Below are positions 46,174-57,965 of a stretch of DNA of 64,000 nt, one piece after another. The notes under the pieces are model-generated. The model was not told the origin of the DNA, did not search any database, and saw only the letters and a list, made by a program, of their open reading frames with translations. Origin of the DNA: Hyperoplus lanceolatus (Eukaryota > Chordata > Actinopteri > Uranoscopiformes > Ammodytidae); the NCBI GenBank assembly GCA_026929865.2, contig CM049414.1, forward strand, positions 248,001 to 312,000, in the 5' to 3' direction. The translations under genes were made by a program, and so were the position numbers. Numbering within the stretch: position 1 is the first letter of the stretch; every line of letters starts with the position of its first letter.

Positions 46174-46510
46174 TATACAGTGTTGCTTGAAAGTATGTCA
46201 ATACCAGTATTTTTATATGAAATAACAGATGTTTGTTTATCAATTCAACATTTTTCCTTTCCGGAAATCAATTGTTGAAACAGATAAAACAAATGATTTG
46301 CATTGCTTAAATTGAGCAGGTAAACACAATCAGATGGGCCAAATTGAGGGATGAAGTGGACCAATGTAATGAGAGATCTTTAGGGAAGAAATTGGGCGGC
46401 ACTAGATAAAACAGAGATAAAACCAGGTTAGGCTCACCAAAGTGACCCATACAGGCCAGCCATGCCAAAGGGCAAAGAAAATCTCAGAGGATCTCAGGAA
46501 TCCCTGATGA
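46174..46510 (+). mobile_element. Tc1-like transposon left end, truncated
   Basis: TA followed by CAGTGTTGCTTGAAAGTATG at 46174 is a known type of fish Tc1 tip. Decayed leader sequence follows, to a MPKGKENLRG-like start near 46460. No right end is found before the SPRY gene. Confidence 0.45.
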
Positions 46511-46669
46511 TAAATTAACTTGAAAAAACAGCTGCCGCTGAGTCTGGCTCCTCCCACCGCAGGTCCGTCCCTGTCCTATCTCACGTCCGGAGAGAAGCTT
46601 TGAATACTGGCTCAAGTCATTCTCAACTAATTGTTTCTCTTTAGAGCCGAAACCTTTTATAATAGGATC

Positions 46670-47368
46670 ATGGCTGAATCTAGTGACGCAACGATGTCTG
46701 AACGAGAAACCTCACTACCGGACCATGACACGGAGGTTTTAATGACTGAAGAAGTGGAGTATTCAATGCTTGACTGGCCTATTGCGGACATGCCACCACA
46801 GCCGCAGGCACAGAACAGAGATGACTTTTTACTGCATTATTTTCCAATCTCACACGATTTGAACACAGTCAACAAACAGCTGTTGTTATCCGACGAGAAC
46901 CAAGGGACTACCTTAACAACGGGAGAAGAACAGCTCTATCTTAGCCACCCGGACCGCTTCATTAGGTGGCGTCAGGTCCGGAGTACACAAAGTTTGACTG
47001 GCCGCTGTTATTGGGAGGTGGAGTGGAACCATAAACGAGTGAAAATAGCATTGACCGGGAAGAGAATCGCACCAAGTATCGAGTCCGTATTCGGATTCTT
47101 CGGCACGTCGTGGGAATTGGAGCGCACCAGCAAGGGGAATGTAAAATTCCTAACTGGCGGCGTCGAAACACACGTGTCGGATCCTCAGACAGAGAGATTG
47201 GGAGTGTACCTGGATCACGTTGAAGGCGAACTGTCATTCTACAAGGTCTCCAAAAACGGCATGACTCTCCTCCACACACTGCAGAACACGTTCCCGCTGC
47301 CCCTCTATGCTGGACTTTGGTGTAATGGTTATCACGGAGCCTCTGTTGAGTTTTGTGAGTTGAAGTAA
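46670..47368 (+). CDS. PRY-SPRY (B30.2) domain protein
   Basis: An intact 232-aa product. Residues 1-60 are acidic and Pro-containing with no recognised domain. A PRY-like segment at ~65-118 has LLLSDENQGT, LSHPDRF, LTGRCYWEVEWN. SPRY is at ~119-231, ending RLGVYLDHVEGELSFYKVS, then LYAGLW and ASVEFCEL. In fish such domains are protein-interaction modules at the end of TRIM, NLR-B30.2 and related immune proteins; here no RING, B-box, NACHT or coiled coil precedes it. The start at 46670 (ATCATGGCTG) fits Kozak. A splice acceptor (TTTCTCTTTAG) lies just upstream at 46644 and the frame is open back to it, so this may instead be the last exon of a longer gene. The expected WSLxC core is replaced by GTSWELE. 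Confidence 0.82.
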   Translation: MAESSDATMSERETSLPDHDTEVLMTEEVEYSMLDWPIADMPPQPQAQNRDDFLLHYFPISHDLNTVNKQLLLSDENQGTTLTTGEEQLYLSHPDRFIRWRQVRSTQSLTGRCYWEVEWNHKRVKIALTGKRIAPSIESVFGFFGTSWELERTSKGNVKFLTGGVETHVSDPQTERLGVYLDHVEGELSFYKVSKNGMTLLHTLQNTFPLPLYAGLWCNGYHGASVEFCELK

Positions 47369-47742
47369 AAAGGCGCTGGTTTGTGTGGCAGAAAAAAAAA
47401 ACATGAAACTGCATACTCACTAGTAGGCCTACGTCATCTGTTGACTGACATAATGTGGGATCACACTGTTAGTTGATATTTCTTGATGTGCACATAGGCT
47501 ACGCTATTGTATAGACGTGTCACGAGGCGGAAGTTAATTTTACTGTAGCATGCTTTTACTTTGTTTTTATTTTAACTCATTTATTTGCTGTGATTTTACC
47601 TCTGGTTTTACTGCATGCTTATTTATTTATTTTGAAAGTTTGTGTTTGACTGTTTTTGACTTCCGCTCTCGAAGCCTAATCATCCCCTTGTACAATGCAC
47701 AACTGCCTGATCTACAGTTTGATCTAATGCGGGGATACAAAT

Positions 47743-47748
47743 AATAAA
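47743..47748 (+). promoter_or_regulatory. Poly(A) signal AATAAA after the SPRY gene
   Basis: AATAAA lies 375 bases after the stop codon, in an AT-rich context. Earlier candidates are not seen. Confidence 0.45.
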
Positions 47749-48154
47749 ATGCATCTAAAAAAAGGAACATCAAATTTAGTTTCCTATATCGGTAAAATGT
47801 GTTTGTCACTGTCACGTTTTGTGGCTTGTAGCCTACGGTGTGAAACATATCATTTTCACGGTTCATTTTGCTGCTGGACGCGCGGCTCGCGAGAAGAATA
47901 TATTCTGAATGAGCTCCGAACTGAAACCTGGATAATATTAACCATAGATGTGTTGTTCTAGATATCTACGGTCTTAATGGTCTAACCCGTTTACAAGCAA
48001 AATAAAAGCACGCACATCATGCAAAGCGCAGCGTGAACCTGTTGGCAATGTGCAGGATACACCCCCCTCTCCTTCATCTGATCGCTGTGTAGCCTACACA
48101 TTCAGCATTTTTACGCTTCCTCTCGATCAAATCAATGTAATATACTAGGCTCGT

Positions 48155-48335
48155 TTGAGAAGGAACCGTCTTGCTCAGACCTTCGCAATTATGATGCGCG
48201 TCTTGCTGAGCGCACAGCAGAAATGCTGCAAAAATGCTGTGCGCTCAGCAAGACGCGCGTCATAATTGCGCAGGTCTGAGCAACACTTCTCCTCACCGAA
48301 CTGGCCAGTCTGAGCAAGACGGTTCCTTCCGAAAA
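48155..48335. repeat. Long hairpin, near-perfect ~50-bp arms
   Basis: TTGCTCAGACCTTCGCAATT from ~48170, through GCGCGTCTTGCTGAGCGCAC, is mirrored from 48231 to ~48285, with a 15-base loop. An outer pair (GAAGGAACCGTCTTGCTCAG and complement near 48310-48330) continues the palindrome. It lies ~190 bp before a TTF-type exon. Confidence 0.85.
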
Positions 48336-48519
48336 TAATTGACCAATCAGGTGAGGACACTGCCCTCCTGTGATTGGTCAGGAGGGTGCCAAGGGAAGCC
48401 ACTCGGCCTTTGGCTTCACACCAATCAAATCATCATTATCAACGTCACTGAAATTTAATAACAATAACAATAGCGGGAGATTAGCATGTTTGCATTGTTA
48501 TCATATTAGCAGAACAGTT

Positions 48520-48723
48520 ATGGAGGGTGGAGATTTTGAGTATTTAGTAAAAAATTATTTTACCAAACTGCCAATTGAGGAGACATTAAAAATCAAATCT
48601 GACGGCAGGCCAATGCGTGTGGAGAGAAAGAAAGTTTATCGCACTTTCCGTGAGGAGAACTATGTCTGCACCGAGTGGCTAGCTGGTAGCGGCAATCTTC
48701 AGCTAATGGCCTTCCTCTACAAA
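48520..48723 (+). pseudogene. TTF-type hAT/ZMYM-like first exon
   Basis: The plus strand reads MEGGDFEYLVKNYFTKLPIE, then IKSDGRPMRVERKKVYRTFR and CTEWLAGSGNLQLMAFLY, up to a donor AAATA/GTGAGT at 48724. The pattern FEFLVxNxF, xIxxDGRPxP, EWLxGS resembles the N-terminal TTF-type region of hAT-derived fish proteins, where the WLCGS and FCWPC residues follow. The continuing exon with the FCFPC box is not found downstream. It is probably a lone exon. Confidence 0.5.
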
Positions 48724-49651
48724 TAGTGAGTAAAATACACACCTACTCCCGGCGCGGGTTAACTGTTCCCTTAACTGTCTGTGTAGCTATGTGTGTTGTG
48801 TTTTGTGTTATTTTATTGCTAATTGTGCCTTGATTGCCTGGATTAAGTTGCATTGGTAGGCCTACTGTATATCCACTGAAGTTGTTCTGGGTTGTCTTAA
48901 GTAGGCTATAGTGTTGTAATGAATATTTTGCCTAGTTCTTAAACGAAAAGGATGTCTCGAAAGTATGTGTGCATGCCAAGTCGTGTCTCACGTGAACGTG
49001 AAACTTAAAATAGCCTAAAACGTCCCCTAATTATATTGTGTATGAATTCGAATCTGCATTGGGCATTAAGCGGCTAGTTGTGCATTCCGGTCGGGGTGGG
49101 GGGGTGCATTTATAATAAAATGTATAATTTATTAAGACGATAAGGAGGTGTGTGAGTGAGTGAGTGAGTGAGTGAGCGAACCAGCGGTGTCGGACAGATT
49201 ACAGGCGTGTGTAAATCCTGGTAAAGTGACCAGGCGCTATAATAGCTCTTGTAGTTACATTAAATTCAAGCTGCGACGTAGCCTACTCTTTTCTGTCCCC
49301 CACCTTCCAATAAACATGTAGATAAAGGTGTTGTCTCACTTGGCTTCCTCAAAAAAATCCCCACGCCACGCCACTGAATTACACAGGACACAGAAAGTGA
49401 AATAAGCTAAAAATACAGTTAAATAAACACATACCTCGTTGGCTGCATGCTATCTACAGGGACTTAAACTGTAATTCTTCTTCTTAACAATGCGTATCAC
49501 AGCCATGTGTATGCTCTGCTCATGCCGCATATCTGTCTGTCAAAGAGTAATCAATAAACGTATTTTTCCTCGCTCAAGAGCACAATCCGCCTTCCATGTG
49601 ACCTATTTTAACAGATTAATTAACAGATTAATATAAACAAAAATTAATTCC

Positions 49652-49699
<48 letters not shown>

Positions 49700-49834
49700 A
49701 AACAACAATGCAATAGGCTACTTCAAAACCATGGCCACGGGAGATGTAAAGATGCAGAGGGCTGGCTGATTATACTGTAGGCCTACATGATGGATTTAGA
49801 AATGTTATCAATAAGATATAGGCCTAAATGAATA
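48724..49834. other. Spacer with microsatellites
   Basis: (GTGA)n at 49152-49176 and (GA)n at 49653-49698. No gene recognised. Confidence 0.6.
49653..49698. repeat. (GA)n microsatellite
   Basis: About 23 uninterrupted GA units. Confidence 0.95.
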
Positions 49835-50699
49835 TATTTTATAGTCAGCTTTCATTTCCAGGTATTTACATCTGGATCTGAAACACAACTGACAAGATAA
49901 CATTATTTGAAAAGCAACACCACATTTTTAGGTGAGCAAAAGTATTGGAACAGATAGACTTAAAATAAATGTAAGTGAATAAGACTTAATATTTTGTTGC
50001 ATGTGCTACATCATCAATGAAGGTTAATGAGCCCATCCGAGAAGAAGCCATGCAAGCCCAAGCCATGACATTGCCTCCAATGTGTTTCACAGATGAGCTT
50101 ACCTAGGGGGCAAAACCCCCTTTTTTTTTTAAAACAGACATGGAGCGTTGTAAAAGGTTGTTCACCAGAAATGATATCCAGGACCTTCCAGAATCCCAAC
50201 CTGGGTGGACAACCTGGTCAACAAGCTGCTGGAAAGCTACAGGGGGCCGACATAGAGCAAATCAGAACCACTGTTTAAGTGAATGGGGATGGGCTAATAG
50301 GGAATTTTTTAAACCTATAGATATCATTATGAAACTTTGCAAGTTGATTACTGACATTAAAACAAAAACTCTTTGTATTAGAGTATTTTCCAAAATGTTT
50401 AAATAAATATGAAAAATCATCAATATCTTACTAATGATGCGTACATTTGCATATCTGCAAAGCCCCAAAATCTAGATGTCGGACAAAAGCAGAGTCAATT
50501 TGTTTTTAAATTTTGAAAACAAAACAAGTGTCCAACTGCCTGAAGCTTTCCTAATCACAGTTCAAATTTGATCAATAACCCATAGAAAATAATTTTTTAC
50601 ACAGTTACACTTCATGTGCCATGGACCTCCAGCTGGTATTTTAGGAAACGGCTAGACATTCCCTTGGAAAAAACAGTGTAAAAAATTCATTCATTCAGC

Positions 50700-51090
50700 C
50701 TCTTTCAGTTGTTGTTTGTTTTGGGGGGTTACTCTTTTCAGTCTCCTCTTTAGCAGGTACAATGCATGCTCTATAGGGTTTAAGTCTGGAGATTGACTTG
50801 GCCAGTCAGAAACCTTCCATTTATTGACGCTGATTAACTCCTTTGTTGTGTTTTGGGTCATTATCTTGCTTCATGGTGAAGGATATTCCAATCAGTTTGG
50901 TTGCATCTTTCTTTATATTGACAGACAAAACGTTTGTGTAAACTTCTGAGTTCATTTTGCTGTTGCCATCATGTGTTACATCATCAATGAAGATTAATGA
51001 GCCCATCCGAGAAGAAGCCATGCAAGCCCAAGCCATGACATTGCCTCCACCGTGTTTCACAGATGAGGTTGTATGTAGCCTTTCCATCAC
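50700..51090 (-). pseudogene. Tc1 transposase, minus-strand copy
   Basis: From 51090 down: [57 protein letters not shown], then a stop and the decayed C-terminal sequence (complement of TATAGGGTTTAAGTCTGGAG near 50775, the SPDLNPIE site). The residues QxDNDPKH and GGGxVMAW are Tc1 core motifs. The N-terminal helix-turn-helix is missing. Confidence 0.82.
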
Positions 51091-51117
51091 TTTGGTAAAG
51101 GTTCATCTTGACAACGA

Positions 51118-51470
51118 CATAGTAACACATGATGGCAGCAGCAAAATGAACTTAAAAGTCTACAGAAACATTCTGTCTGCCAATTTAAAGAAAGATGCAA
51201 CCAAACTGACTGGAAGATCCTTCATCATGCAGCAAGATACTGATCCAAAAAAACGGCAAAAACAACAAAGGAGTTCATCAGGGGCAAGAAGTGGAAGGTT
51301 TTAGACTGGCCAAGTCCATCTCCAGACTTAAACCCTATAGAGCATGCATTTTACCTGCTAGAGAGGAGACTTAAGAGAGTAACCCCCTAACACAAACAGC
51401 AACTGAATGAGGCTGCGGTGAAAGCCTGGAAAAGCATAATAAAATAATAATGCAAAAGTTTTGTGATGTC
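51118..51470 (+). pseudogene. Tc1 transposase C-terminal half, plus-strand duplicate
   Basis: The plus strand reads VTHDGSSKMNLKVYRNIL, KKDATKLTGRSFIMQQDTDP, then after frameshifts WPSPSPDLNPIEHAFY-like sequence at ~51305-51350. It repeats the minus-strand segment 50700-50990 in mirror orientation. Not functional. Confidence 0.82.
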
Positions 51471-51781
51471 AATAGGTCACAGGCTTGATGCGGTTATTGC
51501 AAGGGAAGGATTTGCGACAAAATATTAAGTCTTATTCACTTACATTTATTTAAAGTCTATCTGTTCCAATACTTTTGCTCACCTAAACATGTGGTGTTCC
51601 TTTACAAATAATGATATCTTCTCAGTTGTGTATCAGATCCAGATGTTAATACCTGGAAATGAAAGCTAAAATGTTGAGCTATTGTCTCATATTCATCTTT
51701 TGGTGTCAAACCCAAATGTTTCCAGTCTACAGCAAAAATAAAGGAATTGGCCTCACTGTTCCGATACTTTTGGAGGGGACT

Positions 51782-52600
51782 GCATATATTTTTTGGCAAG
51801 TGTCGAGACATGCCTTCAGATGTGGAAAACTTGTGCTGCAGACAAGTTCCACCCTGGTGCATTTCCATGCTGCCACACATGGACGCCTACATTTTCTCCC
51901 CAGGCGTCCTGCAGCTGGCTGTGGGGATATGGAACGACCTTTAGTTGAATATTTGTTAAAACAGCATTCACACTAGCATTCTTTTGTAATTGTTCCAATT
52001 GTGTGATTTATATTTTTTAATAAAAAAAACGTTTTTAGGTTAATCACATTCTCAGTTTGGTTATTCCTTTATCATAGAACGAAGCATTGTCCCTAACAAG
52101 CTATACAAAGTCCTGAAAAAAATAGAAAGTATGAAAAATTTGGTACTGGTGTATTAAACAATAACAGCTTGTGTTGTTGTAGACCTTATATACAATCTAT
52201 GGTGCAGACCCACTTGGTAGCATTTTTTTGTTGGTGTCGAGAATAAAGTTCAGATTGAGGGATGATCTCATTACCCATGTTGTTGTCCCTAGGTGCTTTC
52301 AACAAGCAGTATTCACCTAAAAGCAAATCTGGTCAATAACAATTGGTCTGGGCAAAATATGTTATTTTTAAGATTTAAACTGCGCAGAAAACCTGGTATT
52401 GATTTGATTTATCTCACATATTCAGATAATCATTGCACTGAAAAACAATCTATAAAGTAATAGTAGCACGGGTAAGTGCTGTGTAAATCATATTGAACAC
52501 TGAATATAATCACAACTAATCAAGTTTTTATTAAGAATTGTTATGTATTTTTTTTAACAATTACACAGTCTCCAGGGGCAAAGAGTCAAAGTGGAAGCTG
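51782..52600. other. Unassigned spacer
   Basis: No gene recognised. The last exon of the minus-strand DDE-family gene may begin near 52650. Confidence 0.4.
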
Positions 52601-53368
52601 GAGGCTAGTTTTGGTTCTGTGGCCAGGATTGTCCTTTTGAATAAAGAGAAAAGTAATTAGTTCAAGTGCATCACTGTTTAGGAAAAGTTCACTCAAAACA
52701 CAAAATACACAAGTTGTATGACTCACCTATTCCTCTGCTGGCATGTGTCTGCAACAACTCCTCTGTGGGTGGTGCAGGAATACCACAGAGAACACCCAGA
52801 TATCTGGGATAATCAGGTCTCCTCGCCCTCACTGATGGCATACCACCTGAGGAAAGCCTTTTATGGAGAACAGCTCTCTGTAGTGCCGGAATGTAGCTGT
52901 AGCTCTTTGTTTCTTTGAGTGTTCGCAGTGTCCACTTCCTCGACTTCTTATTATACAGCTTACAGTACCTAGATAGATGTAAGTCAAGTATTTATACTTT
53001 AAGATCAATCTTATAGCCCAAACAAACACTGCCACGATAATTCATTTGAATTTCTCTTAAACATCAGGTGGCTTCATGTTGAACTTACTCATATTCTCCT
53101 GCTGCATTTCTCTTGGGCGATCTGCTCAGGTGATGGTTGTAGTCGAGGGCAGCCAATAGCACTCGTGCTCCATAGACAGGGGGTGAAAATCCAAAGTGCT
53201 TTCCCGCATACATAAGTATGTGGTTGTGGAAAGACTCAAGCTCTGCAGTTGACCTGTAACATATGGAAAGCAGAGAGTAAAGTACTTTAGAAGAGTGATC
53301 AAGAGCTCACATTTCAACTTGACAGTTATTCAGATGCAAGAAAATAAAATATAAAATTGCAGGCTATA

Positions 53369-54838
53369 TTGGCCCTCATTTATCAACCGTGCATAGACCA
53401 GAAAAGTGGGTGTACGCACATTTCCACGCAAACTTCGGCATTTATCAATATGGACGTGAGCGTAGGATACACTCAAATCCCACGCCAGCTCTCAGCTCGT
53501 GTACGCAAGTTTGTAAACAGCATGGACTCGCAGTACAAGCTGTGCCGGGTAGCCGATGACTTTGCTGGACAATTATTAGAAGACAATACAAATGCAGTGT
53601 TTGCTCAGACCGAAATAATGATATTAATTACTTAAAAATGTGCAGCTTATGGTGTGCAACTGAGTAGGAGAGCTGATTCAATAGTGCGCACACCGGCCAC
53701 TTAGGAGCGCTGCATGGGACTGCGTAAGGGCAGTTGTCTCCATCTTGGAGCAGCTGGGGGGACACTGAGGCACGAGGGCTGCATTCATTCAAAATGTTAG
53801 CCTAAGTATTAAATATGTAGTAGGCCTACACTGCTCTTTATGATAAAAAAATACACGGCACAACATTCAGCTTAACATTTTATTTATTTTACGCACTTTT
53901 TAGATGTTAGTTCCTCTTTTAATGTGTCATTGATCGCTTAAGCGAGCGATTTATTTCCACCGTTAACCGGAATGTTTTTCCGATCTGCTGGTGGAGCAGG
54001 ACAGTGGGCGCTCTCACAGCTGATCGTTGCCGGGTCGGCTTGTGCAGCTGACGGCCGGCCTGACCACTCGTGCCAAGCGCATGCTGTCATACAGTAAAAC
54101 GCAAAATGTGTTATTTTTAGTTTTTAAACCCCTTTTGAGTAGTACTATCTAAAAGGGCCAATACATGCTAATCATTCAAATCTCTGCAGACGTGTATTTA
54201 TTTTATGGGGACCATTATCGGACAGTTGGTGCGTCTTTTTCTCCTCGACCACTATACATATTATTCCCGCACCCCCAGTTGGTTGCATTTCAGAACAGCA
54301 ACACGCTTTTTTATTGGCGATTTTTGAGTCAGACCACTTTTTCTTCATCTATGTAAAGAAATGGCGACATATAATTGCATATGCTGTTTTATAGCATTTG
54401 AGCGATAGCCTACTGATGTAAACCTCAAATGCAAAATCCTCAGTTGTCAACATCAACGCTGTTGACCGCAGCAGTTATTTCCTTCCTAACTGCTGCCTTC
54501 TGTCGTTCTTTGATGCCGCTTGTAATGCTCCGAAATGAAACTATTTTTTTTCTACTTTCGCTGTTATTCTGTCAATTTCTACTTCAGAGAAGTTCCTCTT
54601 CTGTGCCGTAATGCGCGTATCCATGTCGTAAAACCTCTGGGCGAGGCCTCTAAACTGAGAAAATATAGGGGCGTGATACAATTGTTTTCAGCCGCCGCAT
54701 TCATCAATAATGGCCTGGCGTACGCCGAGATTGGCGACATACGACTGTTTGATAAATCCCACGCGATACCTGGCGTAGGGAGGTATTTGCACCAGAATCT
54801 GCACCAGTTTCCACGCAAGTTTGATAAATGAGGGCCAA
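53369..54838. mobile_element. Non-autonomous element with TTGGCCCTCATTTATCAA ends
   Basis: TTGGCCCTCATTTATCAA at 53369 and its exact complement ending at 54838. Subterminal sequence (ACGCAAACT, GTACGC) is also partly mirrored. It sits in the intron between E4 and E5 of the DDE-like gene. The superfamily is not certain (Harbinger-like in style). Confidence 0.8.
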
Positions 54839-55429
54839 TGTCTCCAAATAGATAATTTCATCCTCTTTTTAGAAAATGTTGAGACTTGGAAGTTCTCCCT
54901 CAAGTAAATGTGAAAGAGTTACAGGCATTTTATGTGTGAGGTAGTAAACATATCAAATAATGGCAGTATTGTTTTGTTTATTTGTTTATGCAGCCCAGCT
55001 CAGATTGATTCTCAGTCTCAATGATGTACAAAAGCCTAAGTTATAGTGGGCTGGCAGACAACAAAATGACGGCAACCACTCAATGGACTGACCTGAAATG
55101 CAGATACTTTCTGACAGACTTGAGCCACCGTTCATTCAGGACAATTTCTGCAAGCTTCTGATGAGCTTTGGATTCGTTCTGAATCAAGTGCTTGTCTCTG
55201 TTCTGCCAGGGGGGTGTGTTCACAGGCACCAAAGACCAAGAGTGTTCTCCCGTCACATGGTGTAAAACCCCAGTCCACATATCCTACAGGTAAACAATGA
55301 CCAAAAATCAGGAAAACACACAATATTATATCACAAAACATGAGCTATGCAATTCACTCTAACCAAAACACTCAGTATAAAGAGCTAAGCCTTATGCTGT
55401 GAGCTACTGAAAGGTTTGACTCCAAAGTA

Positions 55430-56180
55430 ACCTTGAGATTGAGATTTCTTTATTAGAAGGGACAGCACACATTGATAAACATGAGCACCAAAGTTCAACA
55501 TGTAAATGTGCCAGATTTAGCCATGCAGGCTCATTTTCACCTGTAGTCCCCGGCAGGTTGATCGCTTAAAAGAAAACATTAAAAAACTACAAAAATACAA
55601 CACATGAGCACAAAAACAAAATGACACAAGCACAGACAAGTAAAATGACACAACCATTTTTCCAGCCCATAACAGGTTGGTGATGTATGAAAAACATGAA
55701 GCAAGTAGCATACAGACACAGATAAAAGTGCATGAACATATAGCACGATTAAAACACATAAGCATTTAAAGAAAGACAAAAAGCACAGACTAGGAGCATA
55801 CAAGTGGCATGAATGCAGACAAAAACACATAAGCACAAACAAGGGCATACAGACAAGGAGCATAAACTCAGACACAAACACAATTAGTAAACACAAAGAC
55901 AAACACACTATCCCAGATTATTATGGACACATATTTGATTTGTCAGTAAGCAGTTTTTTATAGATTTTGAGAAGGATTTGAGTGATGTAATGTTGATTTG
56001 CTGACAGGCTTTGCTCTCGCTTCTCCATGATGTTAGCTTTGTGATGTAGTTCAGAGTTATCAGGCTTCTCTTTGTTGTTTTACAATAATCATTGATTTTA
56101 ACTGGTAATAGAACTTGAATAAACAAACAAATAAAAACATATTTGTGAATACGGGGGTCAAAAACTATTTGCCCTCCCGG
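55430..56180. repeat. Repeat-like region with a common fish tail
   Basis: GATTTCTTTATTAGAAGGGA with CAGCACACATTGATAAACAT is a frequent fish repeat end (its complement reads like a LINE 3' UTR with an AATAAA). It is followed by a CA-rich, AAACACATAAGCA-type quasi-repeat. No protein match is seen. Confidence 0.4.
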
Positions 56181-56667
56181 GTCAAACACCCGTTAATCAT
56201 CAATTACTATCTAGTTGTATACCTGTGGATAGTTAAGATTAGAGCCCCATCTAATGGCCAAACATAAAAAAAACAGACAACACAAAACTCACATGTGGCT
56301 CCTACAGCAATCGTTATTGAGGGTATTTCTCTGATTAGAGAATTTGTTCCTCAAAATTACAGTAACTTTGGGTGCCTGCTTTGTCAAAAATGTTCCATAC
56401 TAATAGTTTTGGTGATAGCACTTAGTTTTGACAGGGGTTATAAAATGCACTAAAATATGTAAAAAAAAAATTGTTGACATTTACAAGGTTTACAAAATAT
56501 TCACAAAAAAATAGTCAAAGTCGTCTGTCATCTTGCAACAGTGCCAAAAGTGATCGCAAATGTCCTTGTTCCACTCATGGAGGATTGTGCAGTCCTTCTG
56601 CTGAGCTGCCTGCAATCGCAACAGAACATATAGTTTTATTATGTATGTTTATGGTAGTTGGCCTCCT

Positions 56668-57965
56668 GAGCCCTGTTTCAGGTAGCTGGTTTTGAGGCAA
56701 CCCAGAGATTGTTCGCTCTGAGTTAGTGGAAACTCTCGGTTTTCCATTTCAGGTAGCAGGTTCAGCGCAACCGAGAGTCAGTTACTGCGGCAACATACAC
56801 CGTGGCTCTAACCTGCTCGGGAGGTGGTTAGTCCTACCCTGAGTTTGTTACGCTGCAGCTCTGACTGAAGAAAGAGTGTCACTGTTACAACGCGTCCCTG
56901 TACAGTTTAAAGCAAAATCACTCCATAGAAATCTCCATCGGGATGTTTTTATCATTTACTGATGATTTTACGTTTGATCGATCATTTATCTGATCAGTAG
57001 CCTTGTTCTCAGCCATTGTGTCGTTAATATAGGCGGCCACCTTACACATCGTAAACAGGCTATACATTCAGATTAATAAACCTATTTGTATTGTATGAAT
57101 ATTTTTATTAATAGGACATTTTTTAACGTCTGTGCCACTGAACAGATTTCTGTCAGGTTGAAATGTAATTCTGCGGCTGCATGCGATCGTTACTGTTCAC
57201 TTGTGTCATCCCAAAGTCACAGACGAGCTTCGTTAAATAACCTTATATGAATATAGAAATAATATAATAAGTTAAGCTGTGATCACTTGAGGACAATGGA
57301 TCTGGTAATAAATCAATCAAGCTCTACAATGGAAACTGTCATCTAATGTGTCAAACGTTAATGTCTTTCACTCCCCAATTAAAAGAAGCGACAGTCTGTT
57401 TACTGCACAGTAGGCCTATTATAGCTTGCCTACATAATACAGCGAATATAAAACTGTCAGCAATGCTGTGCAGCGCAAGCTTAATAGCCTACTTTTGCTG
57501 CTGCTGATATGCGTGACTTAAGTCTTAAAATAGATTGCTTCTCATATGGAAGCGTAATGATTCTATTGAGAATATCTTTTCAGAATGGCCGAGGTGATTA
57601 GATCAGAGTTATGAGATAATATCCCCGTTAATTCTTCTCCATACCGTAAACCCATTTGTTAATATTTCTAACTCTAGTGGGAGGTGCGGAGAAGTTTTTT
57701 TTTTTTTTTTGAGAAGTGGGAGGATCAAGCATTTGTTTCTTCTGTTTCCATGGTGAATCATGTTATCAGCGATCCATTGACGATGGCTTTTACGCACGCG
57801 CTCAACCCAGAGTGAACACGCTCAGAGTTGATAAACCCAACGCTGATCCACTGTTCTGAAACCCAAAACCCAGAGTTGCTGATCAACCCTGCGCTCTGAG
57901 TTGGTCAACTCAGAGCGCAGGGTTAAACCCAGAGTTTGTAAAACCTGCTACCTGAAACAGGACTC
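56668..57965. mobile_element. Non-autonomous element with CCTGTTTCAGGTAGC ends
   Basis: GAGCCCTGTTTCAGGTAGC at 56668 is mirrored by GCTACCTGAAACAGGACTC ending at 57965. Further subterminal inverted motifs (AACCCAGAG, CTCTGAGTT) occur near both ends. No transposase is found. It directly abuts a Tc1 fragment on the right. Confidence 0.7.

Larger units (their letters stand above)
49835..51781. mobile_element. Fold-back Tc1-like transposon, third example
   Basis: GTGAGCAAAAGTATTGGAAC near 49932 and its complement near 51562-51582, with ~150 bp of shared subterminal sequence, form long inverted ends. The right tip is CTTTTGGAGGGGACTG at ~51781. The left tip is decayed. Transposase C-terminal and middle sequence appear on the minus strand (50700-50990) and again on the plus strand (51118-51470). 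The [15 protein letters not shown] core (50990-51090) is the loop. A second minus-strand partial copy of the core lies at 49999-50100, and 50105-50690 is unrelated DNA. Confidence 0.82.

Noticed and set aside
55579..55908. 109-codon hydrophobic minus-strand ORF (CLLIVFVSEFMLLVCMPLFV)
   Set aside because: The plus strand is a CA-rich quasi-repeat (AAACACATAAGCA), whose complement gives Leu/Cys/Val codons; it looks like a membrane protein only by composition.
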